From: Adenophora triphylla var. japonica
Taxonomy: Eukaryota > Streptophyta > Magnoliopsida > Asterales > Campanulaceae
Assembly: GCA_022495995.1 (NCBI GenBank)
Contig: JAFEMH010000980.1
Coordinates: 1-64,000 of the forward strand
Reading direction: 5' to 3'
Length of the DNA stretch: 64,000 bases
Positions 10,721 through 24,009 of the stretch are shown piece by piece (the stretch's first letter is position 1; each line of letters starts with the position of its first letter). Made by a program: the position numbers and the translations under genes. The notes below the pieces were generated by a model, which did no database searches, had not been told where the DNA came from, and saw only the letters and a list, made by a program, of their open reading frames with translations.

Positions 10721-12215
10721 ATCTCCAACATTGGTTCTAACTCTATCCTTAATTACTTCTTCTTCTCCTTTGCAACTTACTCAAGTTCTTCATGTTCCTC
10801 TAGTGTTTCGTAATATAATATCTATCTCTAAGTTGTGTCATGATACTAATGTTTATGTTTCTTTCTCATCTTCCTCTTTTGTTCTAAAGGATCTCCGTAG
10901 GGGGGCATCCTTCTTCAAGGAAAGTCTAGTTCTGGCATCTACGAATGGCTTCCTCAATCTCCTGTTGTTCACTCCTCAACTCAGTCTTCTACTATTGATT
11001 GGCATCATAGATTAGGGCATCCGTCATATCCAATTCTACAAACCATTAGTACTACTTTCAATTTAGATATTCCTAGAGTTTCAAATTTTCATTGCAATTC
11101 ATGTGATTACAATAAAAGTCATCAATTACCATTCAATGAAAATTCTATTTCTTCCAATGGTCCTCTTGATTTGATCTATAGTGATGTTTGGACATCTCCG
11201 ATTTTATCTTATGGTGGTTTCAAGTACTATATTATTTTTGTCGATCACTTTACAAAATATACTTGGATCTATCTTCTTAAACACAAAAAATGATGCCAAT
11301 CATGTTTTCACCTCCTTTAAAAATCTTGTGGAAAATTTCTTTAAACGCTCCGTCATCACTATCTTTAGTGACAATGGTGGGAAGTACATTGGACTCCGTC
11401 CTCTTTTGTTGTCGTTTGGTATAAGTCACATTACTTTTCCTCCTCACACTCCGGAGCACAATGACTATTCTGAGCATCGTCATAGGCATATTGTTGAAAC
11501 GGGTTTGTCTCTACTAACACATGCCCACATGCCTCTGAAATTTTGGCCCCTTGCCCTAGTGACAGCGTGTTATCTCATTAATCGAATGCCAACTCCCACT
11601 CTTAACCTTGACTCTCCGTTCCTTAAACTTTTCGGTTATTCACCTAATTACTCAAAACTTCGTAGTTTTGGGTGCTTGTGTTTTTCTTGGCTCCGTCCCT
11701 ACACTACTCATAAGCTCGACCCAAAATTTGTCTTTGTTGGCTATTCTCCTACCCAAAGCGCGTATTACTGCATGGACCCAAAAACATCCAAAATTTTTGT
11801 ATCCCGCCATGTGAAATTTGTTGAACATCAATTTCCCTTCTCCAATTCCTCGCCTATTACTACCGACCCTTTATCCTCTGATTCTGCCCACACTTGGTGT
11901 AATGCCCAGATCACTGTTCTTCCTCCACATTCCTCGGTACCATCTTCTTCTCGCCTGCCCACCACCCAACATACCACGGCCTCACCCACTCCAACTGCTG
12001 CCCCACCTTCTCCTATTTCTGCATCCCTACACTCGCGTGCTTTCGCCCAAACTGATCCTTACCATGTCCTGACCCCTGCCGAACAGCCTCCAACCACACC
12101 CACCTCGGTCGACCAGCCTCATGTGTCTCCACCCTTGACCGAGCAGCCCACACCCCAAATTCATCGCCCTGTTACAGGATCCCAACACAACATTCATAAA
12201 CCGTCCAGAAACTAA
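10721..12215 (+). pseudogene. CopF pre-integrase and integrase
   Basis: GAG-pre-integrase zinc region (WHHRLGHPS near 11000, then CNSCDYNKSH) is followed by the integrase core: IYSDVW and VDHFTKYTW near 11170-11265, and SDNGGKYIGL near 11370. The Glu position region reads HTPEHNDYSEHRHRH. The longest open stretch is 11181-12215; its first 33 codons are out of the integrase frame. A Pro/Ser/Thr-rich linker fills 11850-12215, as usual before the Copia RT. Confidence 0.75.
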
Positions 12216-12650
12216 ACTTAAATATGAGTCTTCCCAATCCCAATCCAGAATCAACCACCTATTCTCAGGCACTTAAAATTCCCGAATGGAGAGAGGCCAT
12301 GCAGTATGCAGTCTGAGCACAATGCTCTCATAAATAATCACACTTGAGATCTTGTTCCTGCAGCACCGTCTCAAAATCCCATTGGTTGTAAGTGGATTTT
12401 TCGCACTAAGTACAATCATGATGGCACCATTAATCGGTACAATGCTCGTCTTGTTACCAAAGTTCATCAGCGTCCTGACATTGATTATTCAGAGACATTT
12501 AGTCCAGTTGTTAAACCTGCCACAATTCGCACTGTTTTATCTATTGCTGTTTCTAACAAATGGGTTTTTCGTCAGGTTGACATAAACAATGCATTTTTGC
12601 AAGGATTTCTTCATGAAGATGTGTTCATGGTCCAACCTTTTGGCTTTAAA
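12216..12650 (+). pseudogene. CopF reverse transcriptase, N-terminal part only
   Basis: Copia RT start is readable in changing frames: [20 protein letters not shown] near 12390-12450, [11 protein letters not shown] near 12482, and [21 protein letters not shown] near 12575-12640. The sequence then ends abruptly in unrelated AT-rich DNA, so the catalytic YVDD, RNase H and 3' LTR are absent. Confidence 0.75.
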
Positions 12651-13352
12651 AGTACGTCTCATCCGTGCTACGTGTGCAAATTACAAATTTATTTCAAAAT
12701 GTGTTCTTTGTTTTAAAAACATTCAACTCGTTCTTTTATCATTACTGTCCATCTTTCTTTATATTTCTTCTACTACGATTTTCCGGTATCACACCCAATG
12801 AGAACAAATATAACAATATATAAGAACAAAAAGCATTTTATGTGCGTAGCAAGTTGCATGATATTATATATGTTTCGTTATTATCTGCTCAAAAACAGGT
12901 TATTCGGGCATTGTTGAGTGAAAAGATGCCCCAATTAGATGCAGAACGAAGTACAAAAACACGTGCTTAATTAATCATCTAATTACAATGAATTGAGACT
13001 ATTATCATACAAGTTATCTTGACGAACTAGCTAGTGGCCAATTCAGACATGTACGAGACTAAAGATTTGGCGACGGATTTCCTTCAAATTATTCGGTAGT
13101 GCCGTGGCATAATCATACTAAATATGTTGCAAAGTCGAGGCAAAAACTTACCTCTAGCAGAAAGGTTCCTTCATCTTTTCACTGATGAATCGGACCTTCT
13201 CTGTGAACTTATTGATATGGGCTTTCTATTTGTGGCAATCTCTGATAAATTCCACTGAAGTTTCTTGAAAATTCTTCATTTTTCAAATAATATACTACAT
13301 CTTTTAGAAAGTTGCATTTTTTTTCCACCTTACTTTGTTTGGTAGTTAGGGA
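12651..13352. other. Non-coding host-like DNA, one possible terminal exon
   Basis: No element recognised. At 12899-12970 a 23-codon frame ending in TAA follows a good 3' splice site (AAAAACAG). It reads VIRALLSEKMPQLDAERSTK and then three residues. It could be the last exon of a host gene cut by CopF, but I cannot identify it. Confidence 0.25.
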
Positions 13353-13357
13353 TCTGG

Positions 13358-13872
13358 TGTTGGAATATTTTATGGACTTTACATATACTAGTATAATAAA
13401 TAAAGTCTTTGGGCACATAGACGTATGTGCACTATAATTAATTGTATATGTCACATTAAATATTAAAGTATTTGGGCCTAATAAAGTGATCTACTAAAGT
13501 TGAAGGGGGCCCAAGTCATCTTTTATAAGTATGGGATCTATAATTAATATGTGTAGATACCTAAGGGGCCTAGTTGTTAATCTATAATGGGCTGACTAAC
13601 ATACTAGGTCATTATAAATATAGGGTTATGGTCCCCAATTGACCTACCTAGGTTTTATTCTCTTGATTCCCATTATCAATTGAATTTCAAGAACCCTAAG
13701 GATCAATTGGAAGGCAATAATCGTTCATCAAATCTTCATCAAAGGATTCTCAAGATATTGCTATGGATTCAGGTTTGTCTATCGTTCCATAATCTTTGAT
13801 AACATGAAGCATGATTGTCCTAGAATAAATATTCCGCATCATTCTAGGGTTTATGTATAATTAATTCCATCA
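13358..13872 (+). repeat. CopG 5' LTR
   Basis: 515 bp, TGTTGGAAT ... TTCCATCA. Identical in length to the 3' copy with three single-base differences (near 13686, 13732 and 13744). A TATAAATATAGGG box near 13614 is the likely promoter of the element. Confidence 0.95.
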
Positions 13873-13874
13873 AG

Positions 13875-13886
13875 TGGTATCAGAGC
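13875..13886 (+). promoter_or_regulatory. CopG primer-binding site
   Basis: TGGTATCAGAGC two bases after the LTR, the initiator tRNA-Met site of plant Copia elements. Confidence 0.9.
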
Positions 13887-14743
13887 CGTAATCTTGCTTT
13901 GTTGTTGGGATTATTTGGATCGAATTGATTATGTTGTTTATGATTTAATTTGGCTAAACAAAAAAATTGATTATGTGCGTAATCTTGCTTTTGTACCGTA
14001 ACCTGATTCGATCGGAAACTGTTGTTGAGACGTCATAATTAAAAAGCTGTAATTGAACTTCATTAACAATCAACTCCCCCTGTTATATGAAGAGAGAGAA
14101 TAAAGAGGGGTAGATCTAGATCATCTTCTTGTGCAAATTGAATCTGAAACAGCTCTCCAATGGCTGGTTCCAAGTTATTGCTCAGTTTGGCCGTTTGCAG
14201 TCCGAGCTGTAGGCGTCGGCCATAGCTCAATTTATTGAGTTTGATTATGTTACTGTTTCGATAAATTTGTGTGTGAAATTATGTGTTATTTGGATTAAGA
14301 AAATATTATTTATTGAAATTATTATTATGGATTTAATAATTTTAAATTTCAATAATAATGTTTAAGTTATGCCCATGTTTGAAATTACTTTGGGTTCGTT
14401 TATTCGAACACATCTTGTATTTTATGTTATTAAATTTACGTAGCATGTTACCAAAGTAACCTCTCCTATGAAATTTTTTAATTTAAAATACATGATTATT
14501 TGAAGTTTTAGCGTGTTTGTTTTTTCATGCGGGTAATGGTCGGCCCAAAGGAAGGCTATTATCTTGCAGAAATTCAAATTCGTTTGTGGAGATAAATATG
14601 TAACAGTTATTAAGTGTCCATGTGAATATTGAGTCGGTCCAAAGAAAGGCTTGGTATTTCCGACGAGATTTTACTGTTAATATTTGATTTCTACATCAAG
14701 AAAATCACTTGCAAGTTAATTTTCTATCCAAAGATTAAAATTA
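13887..14743. other. CopG leader, non-coding
   Basis: AT-rich untranslated leader without open frames of note. Two similar segments (near 14530-14570 and 14630-14665) share TCGGCCCAAAGGAAGGCT / TCGGTCCAAAGAAAGGCT, an imperfect repeat. Confidence 0.5.
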
Positions 14744-15448
14744 ATGTTGCGTCGATTTTCTTGTAATGGGATAATTTTAATTTCAAATATTTATCTGCTT
14801 AAAATTATATGTGAGCTCATTTGTTTTATTTTTGTTCTCTATTCAGTTAATTCATCAGCTTCTAATGTATCTGCTAACATCAACTCGATTCCCATGCTGA
14901 ATGGGATGAATTTTAAGAGCTGGAAAGAAAATGTGCTGATTATTCTGGGAGTTATGGATCTAGACCTTGCACTCAGGGAGCCAAAACCCGCTGACCTGAC
15001 TAGCACGAGTACATCTCAAGCTAAGAAGGATATGGAAAAGTGGGAACGCTCAAATCGCATGTGTCTTATGATCATGAAGAAAAGCATCCCAGAATCATTC
15101 AGATGCGATATAGATGATGAGAAAGTTGCAATGACGTTCCTTACAGAGCTTGAAAAGCGTTTTGCTAAGAATGAAAGGGCGAGAAACAAGCACGCTTTGC
15201 GTAATCTTGTTGCCATGAGGTATAAAGGTAAAGGGAACGTGCGTGAGTACATTATGGAGATGGCCAATTTGGCATCTAAACTTAAGGCTCTCAAGTTCGA
15301 GCCGCCGGATGACATGCTTGTTCATATGGTTATGATCTCTCTTCCACCACGGTTTGGGCAATTTGAAGTAACATTCAATTGCCGAGGAAGGAAAAGTGGA
15401 CTCTTAATGAGTTCATTTCACTGTGTGTGCAAGAGGAATCAAGGTTAA
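14744..15448 (+). pseudogene. CopG gag
   Basis: 234 open codons. The gag proper probably begins near residue 50 (PMLNGMNFKSWKENVLIILG); the hydrophobic first 40 residues look like read-through of the leader. The UBN2-type gag pattern follows (YIMEMANLASKLKAL; VHMVMISLPPRFGQFEVTFN). The frame is lost after 15390, before the zinc knuckle. Gag forms the virus-like particle. Confidence 0.7.
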
Positions 15449-18400
15449 AGTCTCGAAAAGACCGAGAGTGCTCACTTTGCGGCTTCCTCTTCGGGCTATA
15501 ACAAGAAAAGGAAGGCTAAAGAAAGCTGCGTCAATGAGCCAAAGAAAAAGCAACATAAAGTATCGAAGGGACAAGCTAAGGATTTAGCAACGTCAACGTC
15601 CAAGGGACAAGATAAGGATCCAGGTTGCTTTTTACGTAAGGAAATGGATCATATGAAGAGAGATTGCCCTAAATATCACGCATGGCGTGTAAATAAAGGT
15701 ATATCTCTTGCTTTTGTTTGTTCCGAGGTTAATTTGGTTTCGGTACCTAGACACACTTGGTGGTTAGATTCTCGGTTCTTCTACTCACATCGGTGTGTCT
15801 ATGCAGGTTGCCCGAACCGCCGAAAGCCAAGTGATGCCTTTGAAAGATTCATCTATGTGGGGAACGGCAATTCTATTGAAGTTGAAGCAATCGGAACTTT
15901 TAGATTATTATTAAAGTCTGGATTTTATTTAGATTTGTATGAGACACATGTGGTACCGTCTTTTAGACGGAATTTGGTTTCCATTTCGCTTTGGACAAAG
16001 AAGGATTTACTTGTTCATTTGCAAATGGTGAATGTCGTTTCTCATATAATTCTAAGTTTATTGGATCTAGTACTTTGTCGGTTTATGATAATCCTTATAT
16101 GTTGGATACTGTTGCTTCATATCATGAAAACTGGCATGTGGAAACACGTGGTACTAAACGCAAATTTACTAACAATAATTCCATGTCATTATGGCACAAG
16201 CGATTAGGACATATATCAAAACGAGAGAATGCAAAGGCTTGTGTCGAGACGGAATTATTGAAACACTTGACAAATCAGATTATGAAATATGTGTTGAGTG
16301 TATTAAGGGAAAACAAACAGACAAAAGCAAATTAAAAGCTGAGAGAGCTACGACTGTTTTGGAATTAATTCATACGGATATATGTGGACCATTTCCTACA
16401 CCCTCGTGGAATGGTCAAGAATATTTCATTACATTCATAGACGATTACTCTCGTTATGGTTACCTATATTTGATCCATGAAAAGTCACAGCATTGGATAT
16501 GTTCAAAAAGTTTAAGGCCGAGGTTGAAAATCAACATGGCAAAACAATAAAGAAAGTCAAATCGACCGTGGTGGTGAATACTATGGCGTAAATGACGGAT
16601 CGTGTGAACAACGTCTGGGCCTTTTGCTAAATACCTAGAGGAATGCGGTATCGTCCCTCGGTACACCATGCCAGGCAAACCTAGCATGAATGGTGTAGCC
16701 GAAAGACGAAATCGAACTTTACAGAAATGGTGAGAAGTATGGTTAGTCATACTACTTTACCGTACTCACTCTGGGGAGAGGCATTAAAGACTGCGGTTTA
16801 TCTCCTTAACAGGTACCCACAAAGGCCGCTAACAAAACCCCTTATGAACTATGGACAGGCAAGAAACCTGTATTAAGGCATTTACACATTTGGGGATGTC
16901 CCGAGGCTAGGCCTTACGTGTCTAACGAAAAGAAGTTGGACTCAAGGACTCGTTAGTAGTTACTTTGTTGGTTACTCAAAGGTCAAGGGGCTTTAAGTTT
17001 TACGATCCCAAATCCGTAAATTTTTTTGACACGGGAAATGCTCAATTCTTTGAGGATGTTGAGCTTGTAGGGGACAAGTTAGAGATGATTTTGTCTTTGA
17101 AGAGGTTCGGTTACCATTCCTCTTCCTACAATTGTCCTTGACCATGATTTGGATCTCAATCCCGATGTGGTTCAAGAACAAAATTTGGATCAAGAAGACA
17201 TTGTCAATATCCCTCTAGTTGTCCATGAGGAACAAGCTCAACAACCTCAAGAACAAGTGCCTTTAAGAAGATCCACTAGAGAGAGACGAAGTGCCATTTC
17301 GGATGATTACTTGGTATTTCTAAATGAACAAGAGGTAGACATTGGTCAATTGGAAGATGATCCAATCAACTTTCATGAGGCCATTGGTAGTTCTAACTCT
17401 CAAAAGTGGATAGTCGCTATGGATGATGAGATTAAATCAATGAAAGACAATGATGTATGGGATCTTGTCCCATTGCGTAAGGAGTGAAACCTATTGGTTG
17501 CAAATGGATATTTAAAACTAAAAGGGATTCATAGGGCAATGCGGAAAGACATAAGGCACGTCTTGTCGCTAAGGGATTTACTCAGAAAGAAGGAATAGAT
17601 TATAAAGAGACTTTCTCTCCGGTTTCTTCGAAAGACTCTTTTAGAATCATTATGGCATTAGTGGCACATTATGACCTAGAGTTACATCAGATGGATGTTA
17701 AGACTGCGTTTCTTAATGGAGACATTGAAGAAACAATTTATATGGTGCAACCAGAAACCTTGGTTTCAAAAGATTCAAAGGATATGGTATGCAATCTCAA
17801 GAAATCCATCTATGGACTCAAACAAGCATCCCGTCAGTGGTATTACAAATTTCATCAAGTTGTATTGTCATTTGGTTTCACGACAAATACAGTTGATGAT
17901 TGTGTCTACCACAAGTTCAGTGGGAGTAAATATATTTTTCGGTTTTATATGTGGATGACATCCTACTAGCCACAAATGATACGGACTTACCGCATGAAAC
18001 TAAGAGATTTCTCTCAAAGAAATTTGAGATGAAAGATGCGGGAGATGCATCTTTTGTATTAGGAATTCAAATACACGTAGATCGTTCTCGAGGTATTCTT
18101 GGATTGTCACAAAAGAGTTACATTGATAAGGTACTTAAGAGATTTGGCATGCGGGATTGTAAAATGGGTGACACCCCAGGTGGCTAAAGGTGACAAATTC
18201 AATCTTGCTCGGTGCCCCAAGAATGAGATTGAATCTAAGGAAATGAATAGCATCCCTTATGCTTCGGCTATAGGGAGCTTGATGTATGCTCGGGTTTGCA
18301 CTCGCCCGGACCTAGCATTCATAGTTGGTGTTTTAGGCGAGATACCTTAGCAATCCCGGAAAGGATCATTGGATAGCGACAAGAGGGTCATGCGTTATTT

Positions 18401-18714
18401 ACAGAGAACAAAGGATTATATGCTCACTTACAGAAAGTCGGATAGACTTGAGATCATTGGGTATTCGGATTCCGACTTTGCTGGATGCCAAGATAGTCGT
18501 AAGTCTACTTCGGGCTACGTTTATCTACTTTGTGGAGGAGCAGTTTCTTGGAAGAGTGTTAAGCAGACACTTGTTGCTACTTCTACGATGGAGGCAGAGT
18601 TTGTGGCGTGTTATGAGGCATCAAATCACGCAATTTGGTTGCGAAATTTTATCACTGGGCTGCGCATATTAGGTGTCGTTGAAAGGCCATTAAAGTTATT
18701 TTGTGATAATAAGT
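15449..18714 (+). pseudogene. CopG pol: zinc knuckle, protease, integrase, RT, RNase H start
   Basis: Order: zinc knuckle at about 15626 (CFLRKEMDHMKRDC, second Cys replaced by Arg at 15635-15637); protease (WLDSRFF at 15764-15781, where the family has D-S-G); pre-integrase (LWHKRLGHISKRENAKAC); integrase (FIDDYSRYGYLY near 16435); RT 17400-18190 with YVDD at 17948-17959; RNase H 18380-18714 (STSGYVYLLCGGAVSWKS). The frame changes many times. RNase H is cut by SirH at the codons for NKSA and resumes at 32714. Confidence 0.85.
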
Positions 18715-18719
18715 CGGCA

Positions 18720-20211
18720 TGTTGGGTATGCATGTTTTAACCCTCCTATTTTTGTATTAGATTTGATTGATACCATAACCTCCTGTCTATTTTAAGGACT
18801 TTAGGACCCTATGTAATGAAGCTTAGACTTCAATTTTTTAGTTAAGTCCATTTTATAGATTAGGTTAAATTTAGGCTTGAAGACTGGCACAAGACTCATT
18901 GGAATTGAGAGTTGCAGTTCAGAAGTTTCAAACCGCTTCTTTGGAACCGCCTTAGCAAAACCGCCCTTAGCATTTGCCTGGTGAAATCCCTTGTTTGAAA
19001 CAACTCTTGAACTACTAAATTGCAACCGCCCTTTGATGATGAACCGCTCCTTTGCGGCTCATCATTAACCGCCCTTTGCAACCTCACCGGAGTTACCAAC
19101 CGCACTTGTCAAACCGCTGTACTTCGTAACCGCCCCAATGATTGAGACTTGAAGTGAACCGCTCTTTGACTTTGTGATCCACATCAGCAATATCCAATGT
19201 CAACCACCTTATCTTGTCACGTGATTCAAAGTCGAAAAGATCTGCAAGGATCTTTAATAGGTGACAGTGTCCATTACCTCATTGCTTGCGGTGGAGCATT
19301 ATCGGCTTTATCTGACTACCGTACCAAAGGACAAAAGTGGTTCTTTGTGGACCAATAAGAAAGCATCAAATCTTGTCCTTCAACATTTGTGTCCAACGGC
19401 TACATTTTGGATGCTTGGGTATAAATACCCCCAATCTTCACCATTTGAAGATTGCTTGAAAAATTGAGAAAGTGCTTTGTGTTCATACGAAGATTGAAGC
19501 TTTGCCCGAAATTCCAAGTCCTTTGAATCTTCATCTTCATACTTCAAGAAATATTCCCGGCCAATCAAGCCTTAACACATTCAAGAATCATTGTGCTCTA
19601 CATCTCTCAGATTTAAAGAGCCTTGATCTTGTTCTCACACACACACCTCTCGTGTTTAAACACATAGTTTATTCATTAGAGATACACTGGTTATAGTTTT
19701 GGATTTGTTCTTCATAGTAAAGATTTTATTGTACTTTGTAATCTCTCAAATACTTAATATAAAATCTCTCTTAGAAATCCAAGACTAACCATCTTGGTAG
19801 TGGACGTAGATCGTTTATCGATTGAACCACTCCAAATATTGTGTTCTTACTTTCTGCATTTATATTTCTTGTGCTTACTAATTATTTATCTTTGTCTCTG
19901 TTTGATCTTTATTTAGATATCCATTATTGTGAAATAGTGTTTGGAGTTAACAGTATCAAAACCACACTTGTTTGTAAACCTCACTTATCAACCTCCCTTA
20001 AAACCGCTTTACAAACCTCTCCTAACAAAACCGCCCGTAACTCTAAATATTCCATTTGTGCATTTTACACTATCACTTGTAGTCTATTATCAACTGCAAG
20101 AGGATTTTGTAAGCAAGAGGTTTAAATTTTATTTAAGGGAGAAAAATTTGTAACATTATTCACCCCCCTCTAGCCGTATTTTCACCCTTGTTGCCACCTT
20201 TGGGACCAACA
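18720..20211 (+). repeat. SirH 5' LTR
   Basis: 1492 bp, against 1501 bp for the 3' copy. A GTATAAATACCCCC box near 19418 is the probable promoter. About 25 difference sites with the 3' LTR were seen by eye; roughly 18 have CAG or CTG in one of the two copies. It contains 12 AACCGC hexamers, most at 18925-19165. Confidence 0.95.
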
Positions 20212-20213
20212 AG

Positions 20214-20224
20214 TGGTATCGAGC
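20214..20224 (+). promoter_or_regulatory. SirH primer-binding site, one base short
   Basis: TGGTATCGAGC stands where Copia elements have TGGTATCAGAGC; the A of CAG is missing. SirI has the same gap at 35317-35327. Confidence 0.75.
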
Positions 20225-20279
20225 TAACACATTTTAAAACCACTGTTTTCAAGCTTAACGACTTGTGTGCCGATTCGAT

Positions 20280-22100
20280 ATGGCAACCTCAAAGACAATG
20301 ACTACCGTTAACTATTCACACATTCCAATGTTGGACGAAGACCACTTTGACATCTGGAAGTGCCGAATGCTTATTCATTTGGAAACCATAGATGAGATGC
20401 TTTGGTGGAATGCGTGATCAATGGCCCTCTAATTCCAATGAAGGCTAACACTGATGCAACCACCAATGCTGAAACTCCAGAGGTCAAAAAGCCAAAAGAT
20501 GAGTGGTCGGATGAAGAGAAAAGGATAGTTGCCTTGGACAGCAAGGCGAGGTTCATCATTTACGGAACCCTCCCCGTATCAACTCTACGGAAAGTGATGT
20601 ACCTCAAAACCGCAAGCGGATGTGGGATGCCATAGAGAGCTACCTCGAAGGTGATGATGAGTGCAAGGAAAACAAATTATACACTGTTGAAAGATCCTAC
20701 AACAACTTCAAACGTAAAACCCAAGCGAAACCTTGCGTCAAACCTACGATCGCTATGTTGAGGTAGTTAACGCTTGTAGATCTCTTGGTAAAACTTTAAC
20801 CGATAAGGAAATCAATATGACTTTCCTATACGCTTTAGGTTCTAGATGGGTAAATAAGGCTACCTCTCTAGAAGACTCCAAAGTATTGGGTACTTGGTCA
20901 TTAAGTAACTTGTATGCCAATCTTAGAGTCTATGAACTTAAACTAAATCATATTGAAGAGATAGAAGGAAAAACCAAATCGCTTTCTATGTCTCGTAGTG
21001 GAACATGAAGAGAAACCATCCACATCCAATCAAACCACTGATCCTTCCATATCAACCTCATCACTCATCGAGATGGATGATGATGATTTTGCCATGTTTG
21101 TGAAAAGATTTCAAAAATTTAGAAAATCCTCAAAACCTTTTACAAAATCATTTTCAAAAGGCAAACCTCCCGCAACATTTTCTAGGGCTGCGAGATACAA
21201 AGAAGAAGAGTGACTTGGTATGCTACAACCGTAGGAAACCTGGCCACTTTGCATCCGAGTGTCCACGGCCTAAATATGAATATATGAAAAAGAAAACTTT
21301 TCCTTGAAATTTTCTCATCGTAAGGGAATGGTTCTTTGAGGAGGAAGAGAATTCCAAGGAATTAGCAACTTGGATTGAAAGCAGTTACTGAGGATGGAAG
21401 TGACGGTGAAACCGAAGAGGTTAACCTCCGCTTAGTTGCGGACGCTTCGATGACTCAGATTACGAATCATTTGAGTTGCATGATATGGAGGAAAAGGAGG
21501 TTTTTGCAAAACTTCCAAATTACAAATTGGATGATGATATTAAACTTACTCCTAGCGTTAAGATAGGAAATTGTTCGTATTCACGTCCCATTTTCTCATC
21601 TAAAAGCTGCTCCACCTTCAAAAGCTATTCCAAAGAAAATTTTGAAAAAGGTGGTGGAAGAGGTTTCTCCCATGGAACATGAAAAGATGTTCAAGGAAGC
21701 TGAAATGGTGATCCATCAATTCTCAAATCTTAAGAAAGCCTTAAGCTTAGCTCATGATGAACTTAATCATGTACAAGACGGAGAAAAGCGTGATGAGGTC
21801 TGAAATTTCTAATCTTAAGGACCAAATCAAACAGATGACTCCTCTTCTTTGATCAAAACCGCATCCTTGAAACTAAGGTTCTTTGCACTTCAACTCGGGA
21901 ATGATGACTTGGTAACCCAAATCGACGATCGTCAAAAGATTATTGATTCGTGGCTCAAGTCTCAATCCACCAAGGATAAAATCTTGGACTTCCAAGTTCC
22001 TCCTGGAACTAAGGATGGTCTAGGATTTGGATGCGAGGAAGAGGAGAAGTGTGCATCCTCGAGTGAAAAGGATGAGGAAAATTTTGGAACTAACTAAAGA
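20280..22100 (+). pseudogene. SirH gag
   Basis: Start ATG at 20280 (MATSKTMTTVNYSHIPMLDE). The frame shifts after 45 codons, then resumes with EWSDEEKRIVALDSKARFI and TYDRYVEVVNACRSLGKT. A CCHC zinc knuckle sits at 21221-21262 as CYNRRKPGHFASEC, with the second Cys replaced by Arg (CGT at 21230-21232). Acidic, Lys-rich segments follow to about 22100. Gag would build the particle and bind RNA. Confidence 0.75.
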
Positions 22101-24009
22101 AATTCCCAAGGGGAAGCATGCTAAAGGAAAGGGTAAAGGAAGACAAGTAAATTATGTCTACCTAAAGGAAAGCAATATGGGAAGAATTACGTGTTAAAAC
22201 CTAAGAATTACTGTGGAAGCACCCGAAGAGGAAATGGCTTATGGAATTGGTAGAATCCTGCTCCAACCGCCTTGGTGGAAAAGGCGGTTCTGCTAACTCC
22301 GAGTCTGATCGCGCTTCTTCTTCGACCGCTCCTCCTGCCTTCAAAAGCGGGAATAGCGTTCCCGAGAAAATACGTGGTCAAACCAAAGCCTGTTCCCTTC
22401 GTATCAGCCGGAATGTTAGCTGGGCTGCTCCTCCCAAACCGCTTCCTTGTCCAAAACCGCATGCAACTCCTAAGAAGAGTAAGGAGTTAGTAAAACCTCA
22501 TGAAGCTTGTAGCTATTACAAATGTTACGTGTGTGATGGTTTAGGTCACAAGGCTGCGAGAATGCCTTTTGCGGTTCACATCCAATGCCAGGAAGAGCAA
22601 ACCTCCTTACATCAAACAGGTGTGGGTCGTAAAGGGTTGCTAACTTCGGACCCAAGGAATAAAGGGGACCTCGTTCTTAATGTTTACATTTCAGGTCCTC
22701 TCGCTTCATGGCTGGTCACTCCAAGGATAATGAATGGTATCTTGACGGTGGCTGCTCAAGACATATGATTTGGAGATAGATCATTACTTGAAGATGTCGT
22801 TGAAGCAAGTGGTCCATCTGTAACCTTTGGTGACAACAACAAAGGCAAAACCATTGGATATGGTGTTATAAGGAGAGGAAACCTAACTATTGAGAAGGTT
22901 TCTCTTGTCGATGGACTCAAGCACAACCTCCTTTCAATTTCTCAATTTTGCGACAAAGGAATGCTTTGCAACTTCACGTCATCAAATTGCTTTATCAAAG
23001 ATAGCATTTCCGGCGTCACCCTACTCACAGGGATTCGTAAGAGTAATATTTACATTATTGATCTAAATTCTGCATGTAGTATTACTAATCTCTGTTTTGT
23101 AGCTAAGAATGTGAGCGAAAATAGTTGGCTATGGCACAAGAGGTTGAGCCACTTGAACTTCAAGTATCTTGCAAAGATTGGTAGGGAAAACCTCGTTCGT
23201 GGTTTACCCAAAGTGGCTGACCACCATCCGGAGAAATGCGGTGCATGCCGGCAGTAAGCGATCCGCGTCGTCTTTCACAGCAAGACCGCTCCATCAACTT
23301 CAAGATGCTTACAATCTGCTTCACATAGATTTGTTTGGACCCGTAACCACTGCCAGCATTGGAGGAAATAGATATACCTTAGTGGTGGTGGATGATTACT
23401 CAAGATATACGTGGGTTGAGATGATGATTTCCAAAGATGATTGTTATGAGATTCTCACCGCACTTTTTAGACGGCTCCAAACTCAAAAAGAAGACGACAT
23501 CGTTAGTGTTCGATCAGATAATGGAACAGAATTCAAGAACAACGGTGTTGCTCAGTATTGTGATGACCATGGGATTGATCACAATTTCTCAGCAGGGTGT
23601 TCCACAACAAAATGGGGTTGTGGAAAGGAAGAATAGGACGTTGATTGAAATTTGGAAAGACTATGATATCTGAAGCGAAGCTACCTCGGTATTTTGAAGT
23701 GAAGCAATCAATACCGCATGCTTCACTCAGAACCGCTCCCTCATCAACAAAACCTATAATAAGACTCCCTATGAGCTTTGGCGAGGAAGAACCCCCAACA
23801 TTGCATTCTTCAAGATCTTTGGCTGCAAATGCTTTGTCCTCTACAACGGAAGAGAAAATAGAGGTAAATTCGGAGCCAAGGCCGACGAAGGTATTTTTGT
23901 TGGGTATGCTAAACATTCTAAAGCTTTTCGTGTTTTCAATAAAACTAGTTTAAAAATAGTAGAGTCTGTCCATGTTACTTTCGATGAGCATTCTCTCCTT
24001 GAGCCACAT
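22101..24009 (+). pseudogene. SirH pol N-terminal half: second zinc knuckle, protease, integrase
   Basis: A second knuckle begins CYVCDGLGHKAA near 22523 but its last Cys is out of frame. The protease site reads YLDGGCSRHM at about 22738-22767: Asp-Gly-Gly replaces the usual D-S-G. Pre-integrase (WLWHKRLSHLNFKYLAKIGR) and integrase (VVVDDYSRYTW near 23388; RSDNGTEFKNN near 23514) follow, with frame changes near 23270, 23610 and 23680. Confidence 0.8.

Noticed and set aside
18720..20211. Explaining LTR differences by deamination of methylated cytosine
   Set aside because: The changes are mainly CAG/CTG to CG-containing strings with small insertions, not C to T or G to A.
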